The translations under genes were made by a program, and so were the position numbers. Below, piece after piece: positions 1 to 8,960 of a stretch of 64,000 nucleotides of DNA. The notes beneath the pieces are model-generated. The model worked only from the letters and a program-made list of their open reading frames with translations. It did no database searches and was not told where the DNA came from. The stretch's first letter is position 1; every line of letters starts with the position of its first letter. Origin of the DNA: Blautia argi (lineage in GTDB: Bacteria > Bacillota > Clostridia > Lachnospirales > Lachnospiraceae); NCBI RefSeq assembly GCF_003287895.1, contig NZ_CP030280.1:2239501-2303500 (forward strand), in the 5' to 3' direction.

Positions 1-811
1 GAGAAGCTCTGCTGCCTGTTCCGGTTCTTCAATAGCAAATTCATATCCTTTTTTTTACTGCTCTTAAAAACGCTTTTGCCGCATCGGGATTTTCCTTTAA
101 AAAGTCATTATTAGCAATAATAACAGGCGTATAATAGTCAAACACTGGATTGAGATCCTTAAAGGCAAAATAATCGGTATCCAGCTTTGCCACCTCTGTT
201 GCCACGCCTCCCCAGGCATAGAACACCCAGATTGCGTCCACAGATTTTGTCTTTAATGCGGAAACCTCATCAGTCACTGTGCTTGGAATCAGCTCTACCT
301 TACTGAAATCACCGCCATCTCCTTCTACAACATTCTTCATCATGGCCTTTTCGATAGGCGCGTCCCAGGTGGCATATTTCTTTCCTTCCAGTCCCTTTGG
401 GGAATCCATACCCTCTCCCTTTCTGGAAATAATACCTGAGGTATTGTGCTGCACTACGGCTGCTATGGCAGTATTGGGAAGAGCATTCTCTCCGGTCACC
501 CCCGGCGCCATGGTATCCTGAAAAGAGATGCCAAGCTGAGCTTTCCCGGAGGCAACCAACGCATCTGCCCCATCCTCCGGCGGCTGTACAATCTCCACAT
601 CCAGTCCCTCTTCTTTAAAATACCCCTTTTCCTCTGCCACATACAGTCCCGTATGATTGGTATTGGGCGTCCAGTCCAATACAAAGGTCAGTTTTTCTTC
701 TTTGCTCTCTTTATTATCCTCTGTTCCTGCTGCTTGACTGCTGCTTTTACAACCGGTCAGGACTGCAAGCATGGTCACACACAGAGCTGCTGCTAACCAT
801 TTTTTCTTCAT
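1..811 (-). CDS. ABC transporter substrate-binding lipoprotein (thiamine precursor type), frameshifted and cut by window edge
   Basis: This is a NMT1/ThiY-like periplasmic-type binding protein for a thiamine or pyrimidine precursor. It starts with a lipoprotein signal peptide (MKKKWLAAALC, lipobox LTGC near residue 21), then the NMT1-like core (LDWTPNTNHTGLYVAEEKGY near residues 45-65). It is the last visible gene of the thiamine importer operon, 18 bp after the permease. The open frame ends at 41 because the run at 49-56 has eight A (coding strand). With seven A the frame continues KKGYEFAIEEPEQAAELL to the window edge, which is what the family predicts. I read this as a one-base homopolymer shift in an otherwise normal gene. 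Exact ligand (thiamine, HMP or a formylamino derivative) is not decided by sequence. Confidence 0.85.
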
Positions 812-829
812 CTGTTTTTCTCCTCTTTC

Positions 830-1594
830 TTATTTGACATGCTCCCAGGGCATGGATTTTCTCTGAAGAAACTCCACCAGCTTCATAAGCAGAAGACTGA
901 TAATGGAAATCAGAAAAATCACGGCAAACATTTTATCATAGGCAAATGCCTTTTTTACTCTGGTCATATAAACGCCAAGTCCGCTGAAGCCACCCAGCCA
1001 TTCTGAAATCACAGCGCCTACCACAGAGTAGGACACGGAGATTCTGAGGCTTGCAAAAAAATGACTTCTTGCACCCGGAAGCTTAATATAGCGGAATATC
1101 TGAAATTCCCCGGCGCCCATGGAACGCATGAGATTTATCATATCCTTATCTGCAGACCGAAAGCCGTCCAAAAGCCCCACAGTAATCGGAAAAAAGGTTA
1201 CCACTACAATGAGAATTACCTTTGGAAGCATTTCATATCCAAACCACAGTACCAAAAGAGGTGCAATGGCGACTGTGGGGATGGTCTGTGTCAGAACAAT
1301 CAGGGGATAAAAGGCCTTGTATACCTTATCGAACCGTTCCATAATTACGGCCATAAGAAAGCCCACCGAAATTCCACAGAAAAGTCCCAGTGCAGCCTCT
1401 AAAAGAGTTACTCTGGCATGTTCCATTAAAAGTCTGAAATCTCCTGCAAAGGCTTTCACCACATCAATCGGCGACGGCAGCATAAAATCAGGAATCAGCC
1501 CTGCCATGGAAACTGCCTGCCATAAGATAAGAAGCACTGTCACTGCGGACACTGTCCAAAATTTACTGGTGGTGTTTCGTAACTTTTCTTTCAA
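830..1594 (-). CDS. ABC transporter permease (ThiX-like, thiamine precursor uptake)
   Basis: A 254-residue inner-membrane permease of the BPD_transp_1 (SsuC/TauC/ThiX) type. It has about six hydrophobic segments and the cytoplasmic EAA-like loop (GAGEFQIFRYIKLPGA, near residues 155-170). The start is probably TTG at 1594, preceded by AAGGAG, so the gene overlaps the 3' end of the thiamine-binding protein gene by 32 bp, which suggests translational coupling. It lies between the small thiamine-binding protein and the substrate-binding lipoprotein, under the TPP riboswitch. The ATPase partner is not visible and presumably lies beyond the left edge of the window. Confidence 0.88.
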   Translation of the reverse strand: MKEKLRNTTSKFWTVSAVTVLLILWQAVSMAGLIPDFMLPSPIDVVKAFAGDFRLLMEHARVTLLEAALGLFCGISVGFLMAVIMERFDKVYKAFYPLIVLTQTIPTVAIAPLLVLWFGYEMLPKVILIVVVTFFPITVGLLDGFRSADKDMINLMRSMGAGEFQIFRYIKLPGARSHFFASLRISVSYSVVGAVISEWLGGFSGLGVYMTRVKKAFAYDKMFAVIFLISIISLLLMKLVEFLQRKSMPWEHVK

Positions 1595-1859
1595 TACTCA
1601 GCACATCTCCTTCCGGCTTATAGCTGACCTTGATGTAAGCAGCTACAGACGGAGCTCCTGCTTTCACTGCAATATGCTGACATTCCTTTACAATGTCCAT
1701 AAGCTCATCATAGTCCCCTTCAATCGTGGTTTCAAAAGGTCCTACATAATAATTGTTTCCTGTGCTTTTGATGTAGGCAATCACCTCATCAACAATACGG
1801 ATTAATTCCTCGTCGTCCTTTGCCTCCGGCAATGTCTGAATTGCTACACTTGCGTTCAT
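1563..1859 (-). CDS. MTH1187/YkoF-family thiamine-binding protein
   Basis: A 98-residue small protein of the Thiamine_BP (MTH1187/YkoF-like) family, a ferredoxin-like fold known to bind thiamine or its precursors in the cytoplasm. Visible family features are the MNASVAIQTLPEA start, the YIKSTGNNYYVGPFETTIEG segment and the SVAAYIKVSYKP strand. It is the first gene after the TPP riboswitch, with a strong AAAGGAGGAAAACAAG leader before ATG at 1859. Its 3' end overlaps the permease gene. The placement makes a role in thiamine salvage very likely, probably binding or delivering the imported ligand. Confidence 0.85.
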   Translation of the reverse strand: MNASVAIQTLPEAKDDEELIRIVDEVIAYIKSTGNNYYVGPFETTIEGDYDELMDIVKECQHIAVKAGAPSVAAYIKVSYKPEGDVLSIERKVTKHHQ

Positions 1860-1923
1860 CTTGTTTTCCTCCTTTGTTTTAGGGTATAAAGAAGAATCTC
1901 GCCTGTGAGATTCTCCTATGAAA

Positions 1924-1958
1924 CAAAAAATCCCTTCAGGGATTACCTGATGGGATTT
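1924..1958 (-). terminator. Intrinsic terminator of the TPP riboswitch
   Basis: On the minus strand AAATCCC-A-TCAGG pairs with CCTGA-A-GGGATTT around a short loop, followed directly by a T run and then GTTTC. It lies between the TPP aptamer and the first coding region, so it is the natural expression platform: ligand binding favours this hairpin and stops transcription. A second small hairpin (GAGAATCTC / GAGATTCTTC, about 1890-1916) sits between it and the ribosome site. Confidence 0.85.
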
Positions 1959-1986
1959 ACGTCTGTATCTGAATCTGCAAATTTTA

Positions 1987-2084
1987 CAAACTGCTTCCTA
2001 CGCCGGCATTATCCGAATCAGGTATGAGGGTCTAAAACGAATCTGGTTTTATTCTCAGCCGGACTTTCTCCAGCTCCCCTTGCA
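1987..2084 (-). promoter_or_regulatory. TPP riboswitch (THI box)
   Basis: The minus-strand leader contains the conserved TPP aptamer elements in order: GGGGAGC near the 5' end, GGCTGAGA, GACCCTCATACCTGA, and TTCGGATAATGCCGGCGTAG. These are the signature strings of the THI element. It begins within a few bases of the predicted transcription start and is followed by an intrinsic terminator, so it should turn the thiamine importer operon off when TPP is abundant. Confidence 0.97.
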
Positions 2085-2090
2085 ATGTTC

Positions 2091-2119
2091 AGTTTACTGT
2101 ATTTACGGTTTTCTGTCAA
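2091..2119 (-). promoter_or_regulatory. Promoter of the thiamine importer operon
   Basis: Minus strand TTGACA (2114-2119), 17-bp spacer, TAAACT (2091-2096). The promoter is embedded in the last codons and stop of the upstream MocR-type gene and places the start of transcription right at the 5' end of the TPP aptamer. Near-consensus spacing and boxes make this a confident sigma-A promoter. Confidence 0.85.
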
Positions 2120-3572
2120 CCTCTTTCCTTCTGTCTTCTGTTTCTTCGCAGGACCAGATTTTCTTAAGCTTCTGCATGGCTTCTGTAATCTCCTCTTCTG
2201 TCAGACAGGCATAACCCAGAAGCACTTTTGCACCCGGATTTCTTGTTTCTTCTCTTAAATCTATGGCATATTCGGAATATCCGTAAACCTGAATCTCTGC
2301 TTTTTGCGCCCGCAGCACAGCCTCTTTTTCAGTGAGTCCGTTCACAAATTCCACAGTAAGATGCAGACCTGCATGTTCACCCGTAAAGGTACAGATATCC
2401 CCCATCTCCCGCAGTGCCCGTACCATGCAGTCATGCTTTCCCTTGTACACAGCCCGCATACGGTTTAAATGCCGCTCATAATATCCTTCTTTCAAAAACA
2501 GCTCCAGAATTTTCTGGTCTGTCCTTGACACAGTAACAGCAAAAGGACTCTTTCTGTCAGCATAGATCTTTGCCAGAGAATCCGGCAATACCATATAACT
2601 GACACGGATTGCAGGTGCAAGAGATTTTGAAAAAGTTCCCATATAAATTACCCTTCCGTTTGCATCAAAGCCCTGGAGGGCAGGTATGGGCTGCCCACGG
2701 TAACGAAATTCACTGTCATAATCATCTTCAATAATATACCGCCCTTCTGTTTCCCTGGCCCATTCAAGAAGTGCCATGCGGCGTTTCAAGGGCATTACTG
2801 TGCCTGCCGGAAACTGATGGGAGGGCATCACATAAGCGATTTCGGCCCCGGATTTTTTCAGTGAGGCAATGCTCATGCCGCTACTATCCTGAGAAACAGC
2901 CTTTACCTCATATCCAATATGAAGAAAATCATAGTAAGCATTCAGATAGGTATGGCTTTCCATTGCCACCACCTTCTCTTTTCCCAGAATTGTACCAAGC
3001 AGCATAAGAAGGTAATCATTTCCCGCTCCAATGAGAATCTGCTCCGGGCGGCAATGCATACCCCTTGCCTGATACAGATATTCTGCAATTGCACAGCGAA
3101 AACCATATTCTCCCCAGGGGTTTCCTGGCTGAAACAGCGCGTCTTCCTTTTCAGAAAGCACCTGTCGGGTAAGCTTTTTCCAGATATTATGGGGAAAGCT
3201 CCCAACAGAAATGCCGTTTAGGGCAAAATCCCAGCGACAGGTCTTTACTCCTGTGTCCCTGCACAGCTTTTCTTCTTTTCCACATGCAGGCGCTGTATTC
3301 TCTTTCCCGGAAACGTAAAGGCTTTCTATCTCACAGATATAATAACCCTTACAGGGAACAGACTCCATATACCCCTCTGAAACCAACTGCCCGTATGCCA
3401 GATCCACGGTACTGCGGCTGACAGATAAACACCTTGCCAGAGCTCTGGAGGAAGGCAGCCGTTCCCCTGGCTTTAAATCCTTTTGCTGTACAGCATTTTT
3501 AATATACGCGCAAATCTGCTGATAAATGGGAAGTTTGCTCTTTAAATCCAGCGGAATCAACAGTTCGTTCAT
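2103..3572 (-). CDS. MocR/PdxR-family transcriptional regulator (GntR HTH plus aminotransferase-like domain)
   Basis: A 489-residue fusion of an N-terminal GntR winged helix (residues 1-80; LPSSRALARCLSVSRSTVDL is the recognition region) to a PLP-binding fold-type I aminotransferase domain. The PLP lysine motif is GTFSKSLAPAIRVSYMVLP near residue 310, preceded by IIEDDYDSEFRY. Members such as PdxR and GabR use PLP or amino-acid ligands to control vitamin B6 or amino-acid genes. No pdx genes are nearby, so the target is not known. It lies only 2 bp downstream of glnS on the same strand and may be read through from it, and its 3' end carries the thi promoter. Confidence 0.88.
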   Translation of the reverse strand: MNELLIPLDLKSKLPIYQQICAYIKNAVQQKDLKPGERLPSSRALARCLSVSRSTVDLAYGQLVSEGYMESVPCKGYYICEIESLYVSGKENTAPACGKEEKLCRDTGVKTCRWDFALNGISVGSFPHNIWKKLTRQVLSEKEDALFQPGNPWGEYGFRCAIAEYLYQARGMHCRPEQILIGAGNDYLLMLLGTILGKEKVVAMESHTYLNAYYDFLHIGYEVKAVSQDSSGMSIASLKKSGAEIAYVMPSHQFPAGTVMPLKRRMALLEWARETEGRYIIEDDYDSEFRYRGQPIPALQGFDANGRVIYMGTFSKSLAPAIRVSYMVLPDSLAKIYADRKSPFAVTVSRTDQKILELFLKEGYYERHLNRMRAVYKGKHDCMVRALREMGDICTFTGEHAGLHLTVEFVNGLTEKEAVLRAQKAEIQVYGYSEYAIDLREETRNPGAKVLLGYACLTEEEITEAMQKLKKIWSCEETEDRRKEVDRKP

Positions 3573-3574
3573 CT

Positions 3575-5266
3575 TTATTTTAATTTAAAGGAGCTCTTTA
3601 AGGATACAATGCGGTTAAATACCGGCGTACCTGGCTTGCTGTCATGGCAGTCTGCACAGAAAAAGCCGTTTCTCACAAACTGGAAGCGGTCATAAGCCTC
3701 TGCCTTTCCAAGCTCCGGCTCTACCAGACATCCTTTTACAACCGTCAGAGAATTGGGATTTAAGTTCAGACTTCCGTCCTCTTTGTTGTATACGCCCTTT
3801 TCTTCGTCCACAATATTTTCATACAGACGGCATTCTGCCTCTACTGCTGTTTCTGCACAAATCCAGTGAATGGTTCCCTTTACCTTTCTTCCGTCCGGAG
3901 AATTTCCCCCCTTGGAAGCCGGGTCATAGGTACAGTGAATCACAGTGACATTGCCGTTCTCGTCCTTTTCGCAGCCTGTACAGGTTACAAAATAAGCGTT
4001 CATAAGACGCACTTCATTTTCCGGATAAAGACGTTTGTATTTCTTTACCGGAACCTCCATAAAGTCTTCTCTCTCAATATACAGCTCTCTTCCAAACGGC
4101 ACCTGTCTGGTTCCAAGCTCCGGATTTTCCATATTGTTGGGCACTTCCAGATACTCGATTTCCCCTTCCGGATAATTGTCAATCACCAGCTTCACCGGGT
4201 CTAAAACAGCCATCATACGAGGCGCTTTCATCTTTAAATCCTCTCGGATACAATATTCCAGCATTGCATAATCCACAGAGCTGTTTGCCTTTGATACGCC
4301 GCAAAGCTCTACGAATTTCTGAATGGATTCCGGTGTGAATCCACGTCTTCTAAGAGCCGCAATGGATACCAGGCGAGGATCGTCCCAGCCATCCACAATA
4401 CCGTCCTCTACCAGCTTTTTAATGTAACGCTTTCCTGTTACCACATTGGTCAGATACAATTTTGCAAATTCAATCTGCTTTGGTGGGTGAGGATATTCCA
4501 GTTCTGTTACCACCCAGTCATAAAGCGGTCTGTGATCTTCAAATTCCAGAGTACAGATAGAATGTGTTACTCCCTCAATGGCATCTTCAATGGGGTGTGC
4601 AAAGTCATACATAGGGTAAATGCACCATTTATCCCCTGTGTTGTGATGTGTCATGTGTGCCACGCGGTAAATAACCGGGTCACGCATGTTGATGTTCGGA
4701 GAAGCCATGTCGATTTTGGCACGAAGCACTCTGCTGCCGTCCTCAAATTCACCATTTCTCATTTTCTCGAATAATTCCAGGTTTTCTTCCACGCTTCTGT
4801 TGCGGTAAGGGCTTTCCTTTCCAGGCTCGGTAAGCGTTCCTCTGTATTCTCTGATCTCCTCTGCTGTCAAATCACAGACAAAGGCTTTGCCCTTTTTAAT
4901 CAGCTTTACGGCAGCCTCATACATCTGCTCAAAATAATCAGATGCAAAGTACAGACGGTCTTCCCAGTCTGCACCCAGCCACTTGATGTCTTCCTTAATG
5001 GATTCTACAAATTCTACCTTTTCCTTTGTAGGATTGGTATCATCAAAACGCATATTAAATTTGCCGTTATATTTCTGTGCAAGTCCGTAATTTAATAAAA
5101 TAGACTTGGCATGTCCGATGTGCAGGTAGCCGTTTGGCTCCGGCGGAAAACGGGTGCAGATTTCCTCGTATTTTCCTTCTGCCAGGTCTTTTTCAATAAT
5201 CTGTTCAATAAAGTTTTTAGAAACGGTTTCTTTTGCTGTTTCTTTTTCCACTTTTTCTTCCTCCAT
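3575..5266 (-). CDS. glnS: Glutaminyl-tRNA synthetase
   Basis: Class I aminoacyl-tRNA synthetase charging tRNA-Gln, 563 residues, normal length. The HIGH motif is in [15 protein letters not shown] (near residues 42-56). The MRFDDTNP stretch, the VTGKRYIKK variant of the KMSKS loop and the [18 protein letters not shown] segment are characteristic. The C-terminal anticodon-binding beta-barrel follows. Presence of GlnRS in a Firmicute fits Clostridia that charge tRNA-Gln directly. Start ATG at 5266 follows a promoter with a small hairpin at the transcription start. Confidence 0.97.
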   Translation of the reverse strand: MEEEKVEKETAKETVSKNFIEQIIEKDLAEGKYEEICTRFPPEPNGYLHIGHAKSILLNYGLAQKYNGKFNMRFDDTNPTKEKVEFVESIKEDIKWLGADWEDRLYFASDYFEQMYEAAVKLIKKGKAFVCDLTAEEIREYRGTLTEPGKESPYRNRSVEENLELFEKMRNGEFEDGSRVLRAKIDMASPNINMRDPVIYRVAHMTHHNTGDKWCIYPMYDFAHPIEDAIEGVTHSICTLEFEDHRPLYDWVVTELEYPHPPKQIEFAKLYLTNVVTGKRYIKKLVEDGIVDGWDDPRLVSIAALRRRGFTPESIQKFVELCGVSKANSSVDYAMLEYCIREDLKMKAPRMMAVLDPVKLVIDNYPEGEIEYLEVPNNMENPELGTRQVPFGRELYIEREDFMEVPVKKYKRLYPENEVRLMNAYFVTCTGCEKDENGNVTVIHCTYDPASKGGNSPDGRKVKGTIHWICAETAVEAECRLYENIVDEEKGVYNKEDGSLNLNPNSLTVVKGCLVEPELGKAEAYDRFQFVRNGFFCADCHDSKPGTPVFNRIVSLKSSFKLK

Positions 5267-5283
5267 CTATTGTAGTTTCTTCT

Positions 5284-5327
5284 GTATAGTCTAAGGACTA
5301 TACTACCATAATTTTTTATTTTTTCAA
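5284..5327 (-). promoter_or_regulatory. glnS promoter with inverted repeat at transcription start
   Basis: Minus strand TTGAAA (5322-5327), 16-bp spacer, TAGTAT (5300-5305). The -10 box overlaps an inverted repeat (GTATAGTC-CTTA-GACTATAC, 5284-5303). The leader is too short for a T-box, so the inverted repeat may be an operator or a 5' stabilising hairpin. Confidence 0.6.
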
Positions 5328-5352
5328 AGGCTTTGCTTTTATTTTTTTCAAT

Positions 5353-5799
5353 TCAGTCCAAAATCATAAAGTTTGCCGTTGCTGTGGCAATCAATTTCCC
5401 CGTCTTTTCAGATTTACACTCTGCCGATACATTGCAGATGCTTCGTCCTGCGCGGTCTGCCTTTGCAGTTACCAAAAGGACGTCCTGCGCCATGGCAGGG
5501 GACAGATAATTCAGACTCAGATTAATGGTGGGAATCCTCTGACTTTTGCTCACACTTCGCACCAGAACCCCACAGGTAGTGTCAACGGCTGTGGCAATCA
5601 GTCCTCCGTGCATGGTTGCCATGTGATTTAGTTCCCACCTCTGTACCGGGAAGCGCAATGTCACGCTCCTTTTTTCATAACTGCAAGCATAAAATTCTAT
5701 CTGCATTTTGCTGTATAAATGATCCGGGTCTTTGGGATAAAGCCGATCCATGCTCTCCCTTATCTCCTGCTCCATTTCCCGGTTTCTTTCGTTTTCCAT
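5353..5799 (-). CDS. PaaI/YbgC-like hotdog-fold thioesterase
   Basis: A 148-residue single hotdog domain acyl-CoA thioesterase of the PaaI/DUF4442 group. The catalytic-region motif is NHMATMHGGLIATAVDTTCG (residues about 58-77), followed by the hotdog strands IPTINLSLNYLSPA. Such enzymes hydrolyse aryl- or acyl-CoA thioesters in the cytoplasm; the substrate cannot be predicted. It is transcribed with neighbours on the minus strand, 28 bp downstream of truA. Confidence 0.8.
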   Translation of the reverse strand: MENERNREMEQEIRESMDRLYPKDPDHLYSKMQIEFYACSYEKRSVTLRFPVQRWELNHMATMHGGLIATAVDTTCGVLVRSVSKSQRIPTINLSLNYLSPAMAQDVLLVTAKADRAGRSICNVSAECKSEKTGKLIATATANFMILD

Positions 5800-5827
5800 G
5801 TCCTTGTTCCTCCTTTATAAACGTGTT

Positions 5828-6562
5828 TTAATACCGTACTTCCAGCAGAGTCAGCCCTCTTGCCGGGGCTGTAAAGCCTGCGTTTTTTCTGTCACAGCTT
5901 TCCAGAAGCGCTGTCATGGTTTCCGATTTTCTTACTCCTCTTCCCACTTCAATCAGCGTTCCTGTAAGAATTCTTACCATATTATAAAGGAAGCCGTCCC
6001 CAGTGTAGGTTATGCAAATTTCCTGCTCTGTTTCCTGTATCTCAATACAATGCAGCGTCCTTATGGAAGACTTTTTCATCTTTTTATTTGAACAAAAACT
6101 TTTAAAATCATGGGTTCCTTCTAAGAATCCCGCAGCTTCTCTCATAGCGTCAATATCCAGGTTTTCATGAAGGGGGCACTGGTACTTCCGTTCAAATACA
6201 TTTTTATGAAAGCCCGCTGCTATTCGATACTGGTACACCTTTTCTCTGGCATTTAACCGGCTGTGAAAACGCTCTGCTGCCTGACGCACCTGAAGAATTT
6301 CAATATCCTCCGGAAGATAATGATTCAGATACGCACAGATTTCTTCACAGCTTTTGTCTGTATCCATATGAGCGTTTGCCACCTGTCCCCTTGCATGGAC
6401 GCCTGCATCTGTCCGCCCTGCACCCTGTATGGTTACCGGCGTTTCACACATGCGGGACAGTACGTCTTCTATTTTTCCCTGTATGGTATTGTCCGTGTCT
6501 TTCTGCTTCTGCCAGCCGCCGTAGCGGGTGCCGTCATACTGTATATCCAAACGATAATTCAA
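5828..6562 (-). CDS. truA: tRNA pseudouridine synthase A
   Basis: Converts U38-40 in the tRNA anticodon arm to pseudouridine. The family start LDIQYDGTRYGGWQKQ and the catalytic-aspartate motif GAGRTDAGVHARGQVAN are present, as is the RVYQYRI-like KVYQYRI strand and a C-terminal FLYNMVRILTGTLIEVG. I place the start at TTG 6562 (LNYRLDIQYDG) because GGAAGGAGCG lies just upstream. A longer ATG version (6625) would run through the promoter hairpin. About 244 residues, normal for the family. Confidence 0.93.
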   Translation of the reverse strand: MNYRLDIQYDGTRYGGWQKQKDTDNTIQGKIEDVLSRMCETPVTIQGAGRTDAGVHARGQVANAHMDTDKSCEEICAYLNHYLPEDIEILQVRQAAERFHSRLNAREKVYQYRIAAGFHKNVFERKYQCPLHENLDIDAMREAAGFLEGTHDFKSFCSNKKMKKSSIRTLHCIEIQETEQEICITYTGDGFLYNMVRILTGTLIEVGRGVRKSETMTALLESCDRKNAGFTAPARGLTLLEVRY

Positions 6563-6592
6563 TGTGTTTTCGCTCCTTCCTAAATAGTGATT

Positions 6593-6640
6593 ATAATAGC
6601 ACAGGGGGCTTTTGGCGTCAACCAAAAGCCCCTCTGTGCT
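6593..6640 (-). promoter_or_regulatory. truA promoter interleaved with a long hairpin
   Basis: Minus strand TTGACG (6616-6621), 17-bp spacer, TATTAT (6593-6598). The -35 box is exactly the loop of an 18-bp hairpin: arm AGCACAGAGGGGCTTTTGG (6622-6640) pairs with CCAAAAGCCCCCTGTGCT (6598-6615), the second arm being the promoter spacer. The hairpin can serve as terminator for the upstream cell-wall hydrolase gene, although only ATTATAATC follows rather than a clean T run. Confidence 0.75.
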
Positions 6641-6669
6641 TCCTTTATTCTAATCTGAATTTTTTAATC

Positions 6670-8922
6670 TTATTTCAGCAGATACACGTCTGCATAGTTC
6701 ACACCCAGAGCGTTGGCTTTCTCATGGTCATTGACATAAATATCAATGCGGTTATCTTTAATGGCACCGCCGCAGTCTTCTGCCGTGAAAATATGACCAT
6801 TGATAATCACCTGCGTTCCATAAGGAATCACGTTTGGGTCTACAGCAATGGTCTGTCCCTCAATAACCGGTGTGCCTGTTGCCGTAATTCCTGTTTCCAC
6901 ATCGCAGCAAAGCTCACATGCACAGTAATAGGTCAGCTTAAAGTTTCCTAACAAATCACCATACATTTCTTCCGTTGCATTGACTTCTGCAATATCTCCG
7001 CTACCGTATACGGTCTGTGTATCGTCCAGAATCTTAGTTGCCCATACTGCGCAGCCACTGTTTACATCATCAGATACAATTCCGTAATTGGTTCCCTTTG
7101 CCTCAATGGTTTTGCCATCTCCGGCATACATAACCACATGGAAAATATATCCGTCCTTTGCATAGAAAATCAAATCTCCGGGCTGTGCATCTTCTACCGG
7201 AATCTTGGTTCCGTACTGTGCCTGGTCTTCTGCCACTCTCGGCAAATCATAGCCATATTGCTTATAAATGCTCTGCACAAAACCGGAACAGTCCGCTCCG
7301 TCTGTCAGGCTGGTACCGCCCCATACATATGGATTTCCAATAAACTGAGAGGCAAATTCCACAATGGACTTTCTCACTTCCCCACCCGGAATACCGGATT
7401 TAACGGAAGTCAGGGTGTAATAACGGGCCTGATTTTCTTCTGGATCCACCTGAATCTCTGCTGTGGTATAAGCATCCTCGCCGTTCTTTTCTACCTCTGC
7501 TTTTACTGCTTCTTCCACATTGAGATATTCACGGCTTACAAATCCACGGACATCACCGGATTCTATGTACACCCAATTCTGGCCTTTTTCTGCAATAACA
7601 TAAACCAGACTTCCCCTTTTCAGCGTTCCTACAATACGACTGTCTGTTCCCTTTCCTTCTCTCACATTGAGCAGACTTGCTGTTGACAATGCATAATCTT
7701 TTTCCACAACCGTCTGATTTACTGTGGCTCTCAAATGCAGAAAAGCTTTATTCTCCAGATAAGGCACCAGCTCCTGTGCCACAGGTGCAGTTCCTTCGAT
7801 TCCTGTATAGGTTTTCTTTTCCTTTTTCGCTTTTTCTTTTGCCTGCTTCTGATATTTTTCCAGAATCTTCTGTGCTTCTTCTCCAGTAAAGACAGCATCT
7901 GCTTTTACAAAGCCTCTGACTTTGCCGGACTCTACATAAATCCAGCCGTCCTCTTCCTCTTTCAGTATGTAGCATACGCCTTCCTTTGCCAGAGTCCCCA
8001 CACTGCGGGCTTCTGTATTCATTTCCTCTTTGATTTCCAGATTATCCTTGGCAAATGCGTATTTTCTTGCCACTGTCCAGAAACGGAAATCCTCTACCAG
8101 CTTTGGAACCTCGTAAATCTGCTGATTTGCAACCAGCTCTTCGTTGGTAGAAGGCGCTGAAATATCATCAGCCGCAATCTGGGGAGAACCATTTTCCAGA
8201 AGAATCACAAAGCCGTTTTCATCTAAGACATAGTGGTGTCCCTCCGGCAACTTGTAGCCTGTTCTCTGCTCATACTGCTCCGGGGTTTCTCCCTTTGGCG
8301 CTTCCGGCTGGTCTGCTTCTATCTCTGGTGTGCCATCTTCCAGAAGAATCACAAAGCCGTTTTCATCTAAGACATAGTGATGTCCCTCCGGCAACTTGTA
8401 GCCTGTTCTCTGCTCATACTGCTCCGGGGTTTCTCCCTTTGGCGCTTCCGGCTGGTCTGCTTCTATCTTCGGTGTGCCATCTTCCAGAAGAATCACAAAG
8501 CCGTTTTCATCTAAGACATAGTGATGCCCCTCCGGTAGCCTGTAGCCTGTTCTCTGCTCATACTGCTCCGGGGTTTCTCCCTTTAGCGCTTCCGGAGTTT
8601 CTGGTGTTTCCGGCACTTCCGGCTGCTCCGGGGTTTCCGGCACTTCCGGCTGCTCCGGGGTTTCCGGCTGCTCCGGGGTTTCCGGCTGCTCCGGGGTTTC
8701 CGGCTGTTCTTGAGGGGCTTCAGGAACAACTGGATTTTCCGGCTCCTCTGTATTTTCCTGTGTATCCTCCAGCAACAGAGGTTCTGATTCCATTTCCGTA
8801 TTGTCTTCTGTCTGCACCTGCACATCAGCTGCATATACATTAGCAGGAACCGCCAGTGTAAATGCCATAGATAATGCAAGTACCCTCTTTAGTTCTTTTA
8901 ATTTCAATCTTTTTTCCTCCAA
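6670..8922 (-). CDS. Secreted NlpC/P60 and 3D-domain cell-wall hydrolase with SH3 domains
   Basis: A 750-residue exported peptidoglycan hydrolase. Order: signal peptide (residues 1-32, cleavage near VYAA), Glu/Pro-rich tether with EQPETP repeats (about 60-112), three nearly identical 48-residue repeats (PEQYEQRTGYKLPEGHHYV, about 115-255), bacterial SH3 domain (about 275-350), second SH3 (about 405-475), NlpC/P60 peptidase with catalytic Cys in DGADCSGFVQSIYKQYG and His in GYIFHVVMYAG (about 530-640), and a C-terminal 3D domain (YGTQVIINGHIFTAEDCGG). The NlpC/P60 part is expected to cut stem peptides; the 3D domain resembles lytic transglycosylase-like folds (resuscitation-factor type). Located outside the membrane, tethered to the wall by SH3 and possibly the repeats. 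Confidence 0.92.
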   Translation of the reverse strand: MEEKRLKLKELKRVLALSMAFTLAVPANVYAADVQVQTEDNTEMESEPLLLEDTQENTEEPENPVVPEAPQEQPETPEQPETPEQPETPEQPEVPETPEQPEVPETPETPEALKGETPEQYEQRTGYRLPEGHHYVLDENGFVILLEDGTPKIEADQPEAPKGETPEQYEQRTGYKLPEGHHYVLDENGFVILLEDGTPEIEADQPEAPKGETPEQYEQRTGYKLPEGHHYVLDENGFVILLENGSPQIAADDISAPSTNEELVANQQIYEVPKLVEDFRFWTVARKYAFAKDNLEIKEEMNTEARSVGTLAKEGVCYILKEEEDGWIYVESGKVRGFVKADAVFTGEEAQKILEKYQKQAKEKAKKEKKTYTGIEGTAPVAQELVPYLENKAFLHLRATVNQTVVEKDYALSTASLLNVREGKGTDSRIVGTLKRGSLVYVIAEKGQNWVYIESGDVRGFVSREYLNVEEAVKAEVEKNGEDAYTTAEIQVDPEENQARYYTLTSVKSGIPGGEVRKSIVEFASQFIGNPYVWGGTSLTDGADCSGFVQSIYKQYGYDLPRVAEDQAQYGTKIPVEDAQPGDLIFYAKDGYIFHVVMYAGDGKTIEAKGTNYGIVSDDVNSGCAVWATKILDDTQTVYGSGDIAEVNATEEMYGDLLGNFKLTYYCACELCCDVETGITATGTPVIEGQTIAVDPNVIPYGTQVIINGHIFTAEDCGGAIKDNRIDIYVNDHEKANALGVNYADVYLLK
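8190..8600 (-). repeat. Three tandem 144-bp repeats inside the cell-wall hydrolase gene
   Basis: The string TTCCAGAAGAATCACAAAGC recurs at about 8194, 8338 and 8482, an exact 144-bp period (48 codons). The copies differ at only a few positions (for example lysine versus arginine before LPEGHHYV). In-frame tandem duplication like this is prone to copy-number change. Confidence 0.9.
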
Positions 8923-8960
8923 AATATCTAAGGATCTCTTATTTCTGTTTGCTCTTTCTC

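Noticed and set aside
49..56. Phase variation by homopolymer slippage in the importer gene
   Set aside because: Similar one-base shifts occur in short runs (2-5 bases) of many unrelated genes in the window, so a general sequencing error is simpler than regulated slippage here.
5267..5300. A T-box leader for glnS
   Set aside because: The transcript leader is only about 30 nt long, too short for a T-box; only a small inverted repeat is present.
8295..8843. A plus-strand open frame opposite the repeats of the cell-wall hydrolase
   Set aside because: It is a shadow of the repetitive coding sequence on the other strand, without family features or a start signal.
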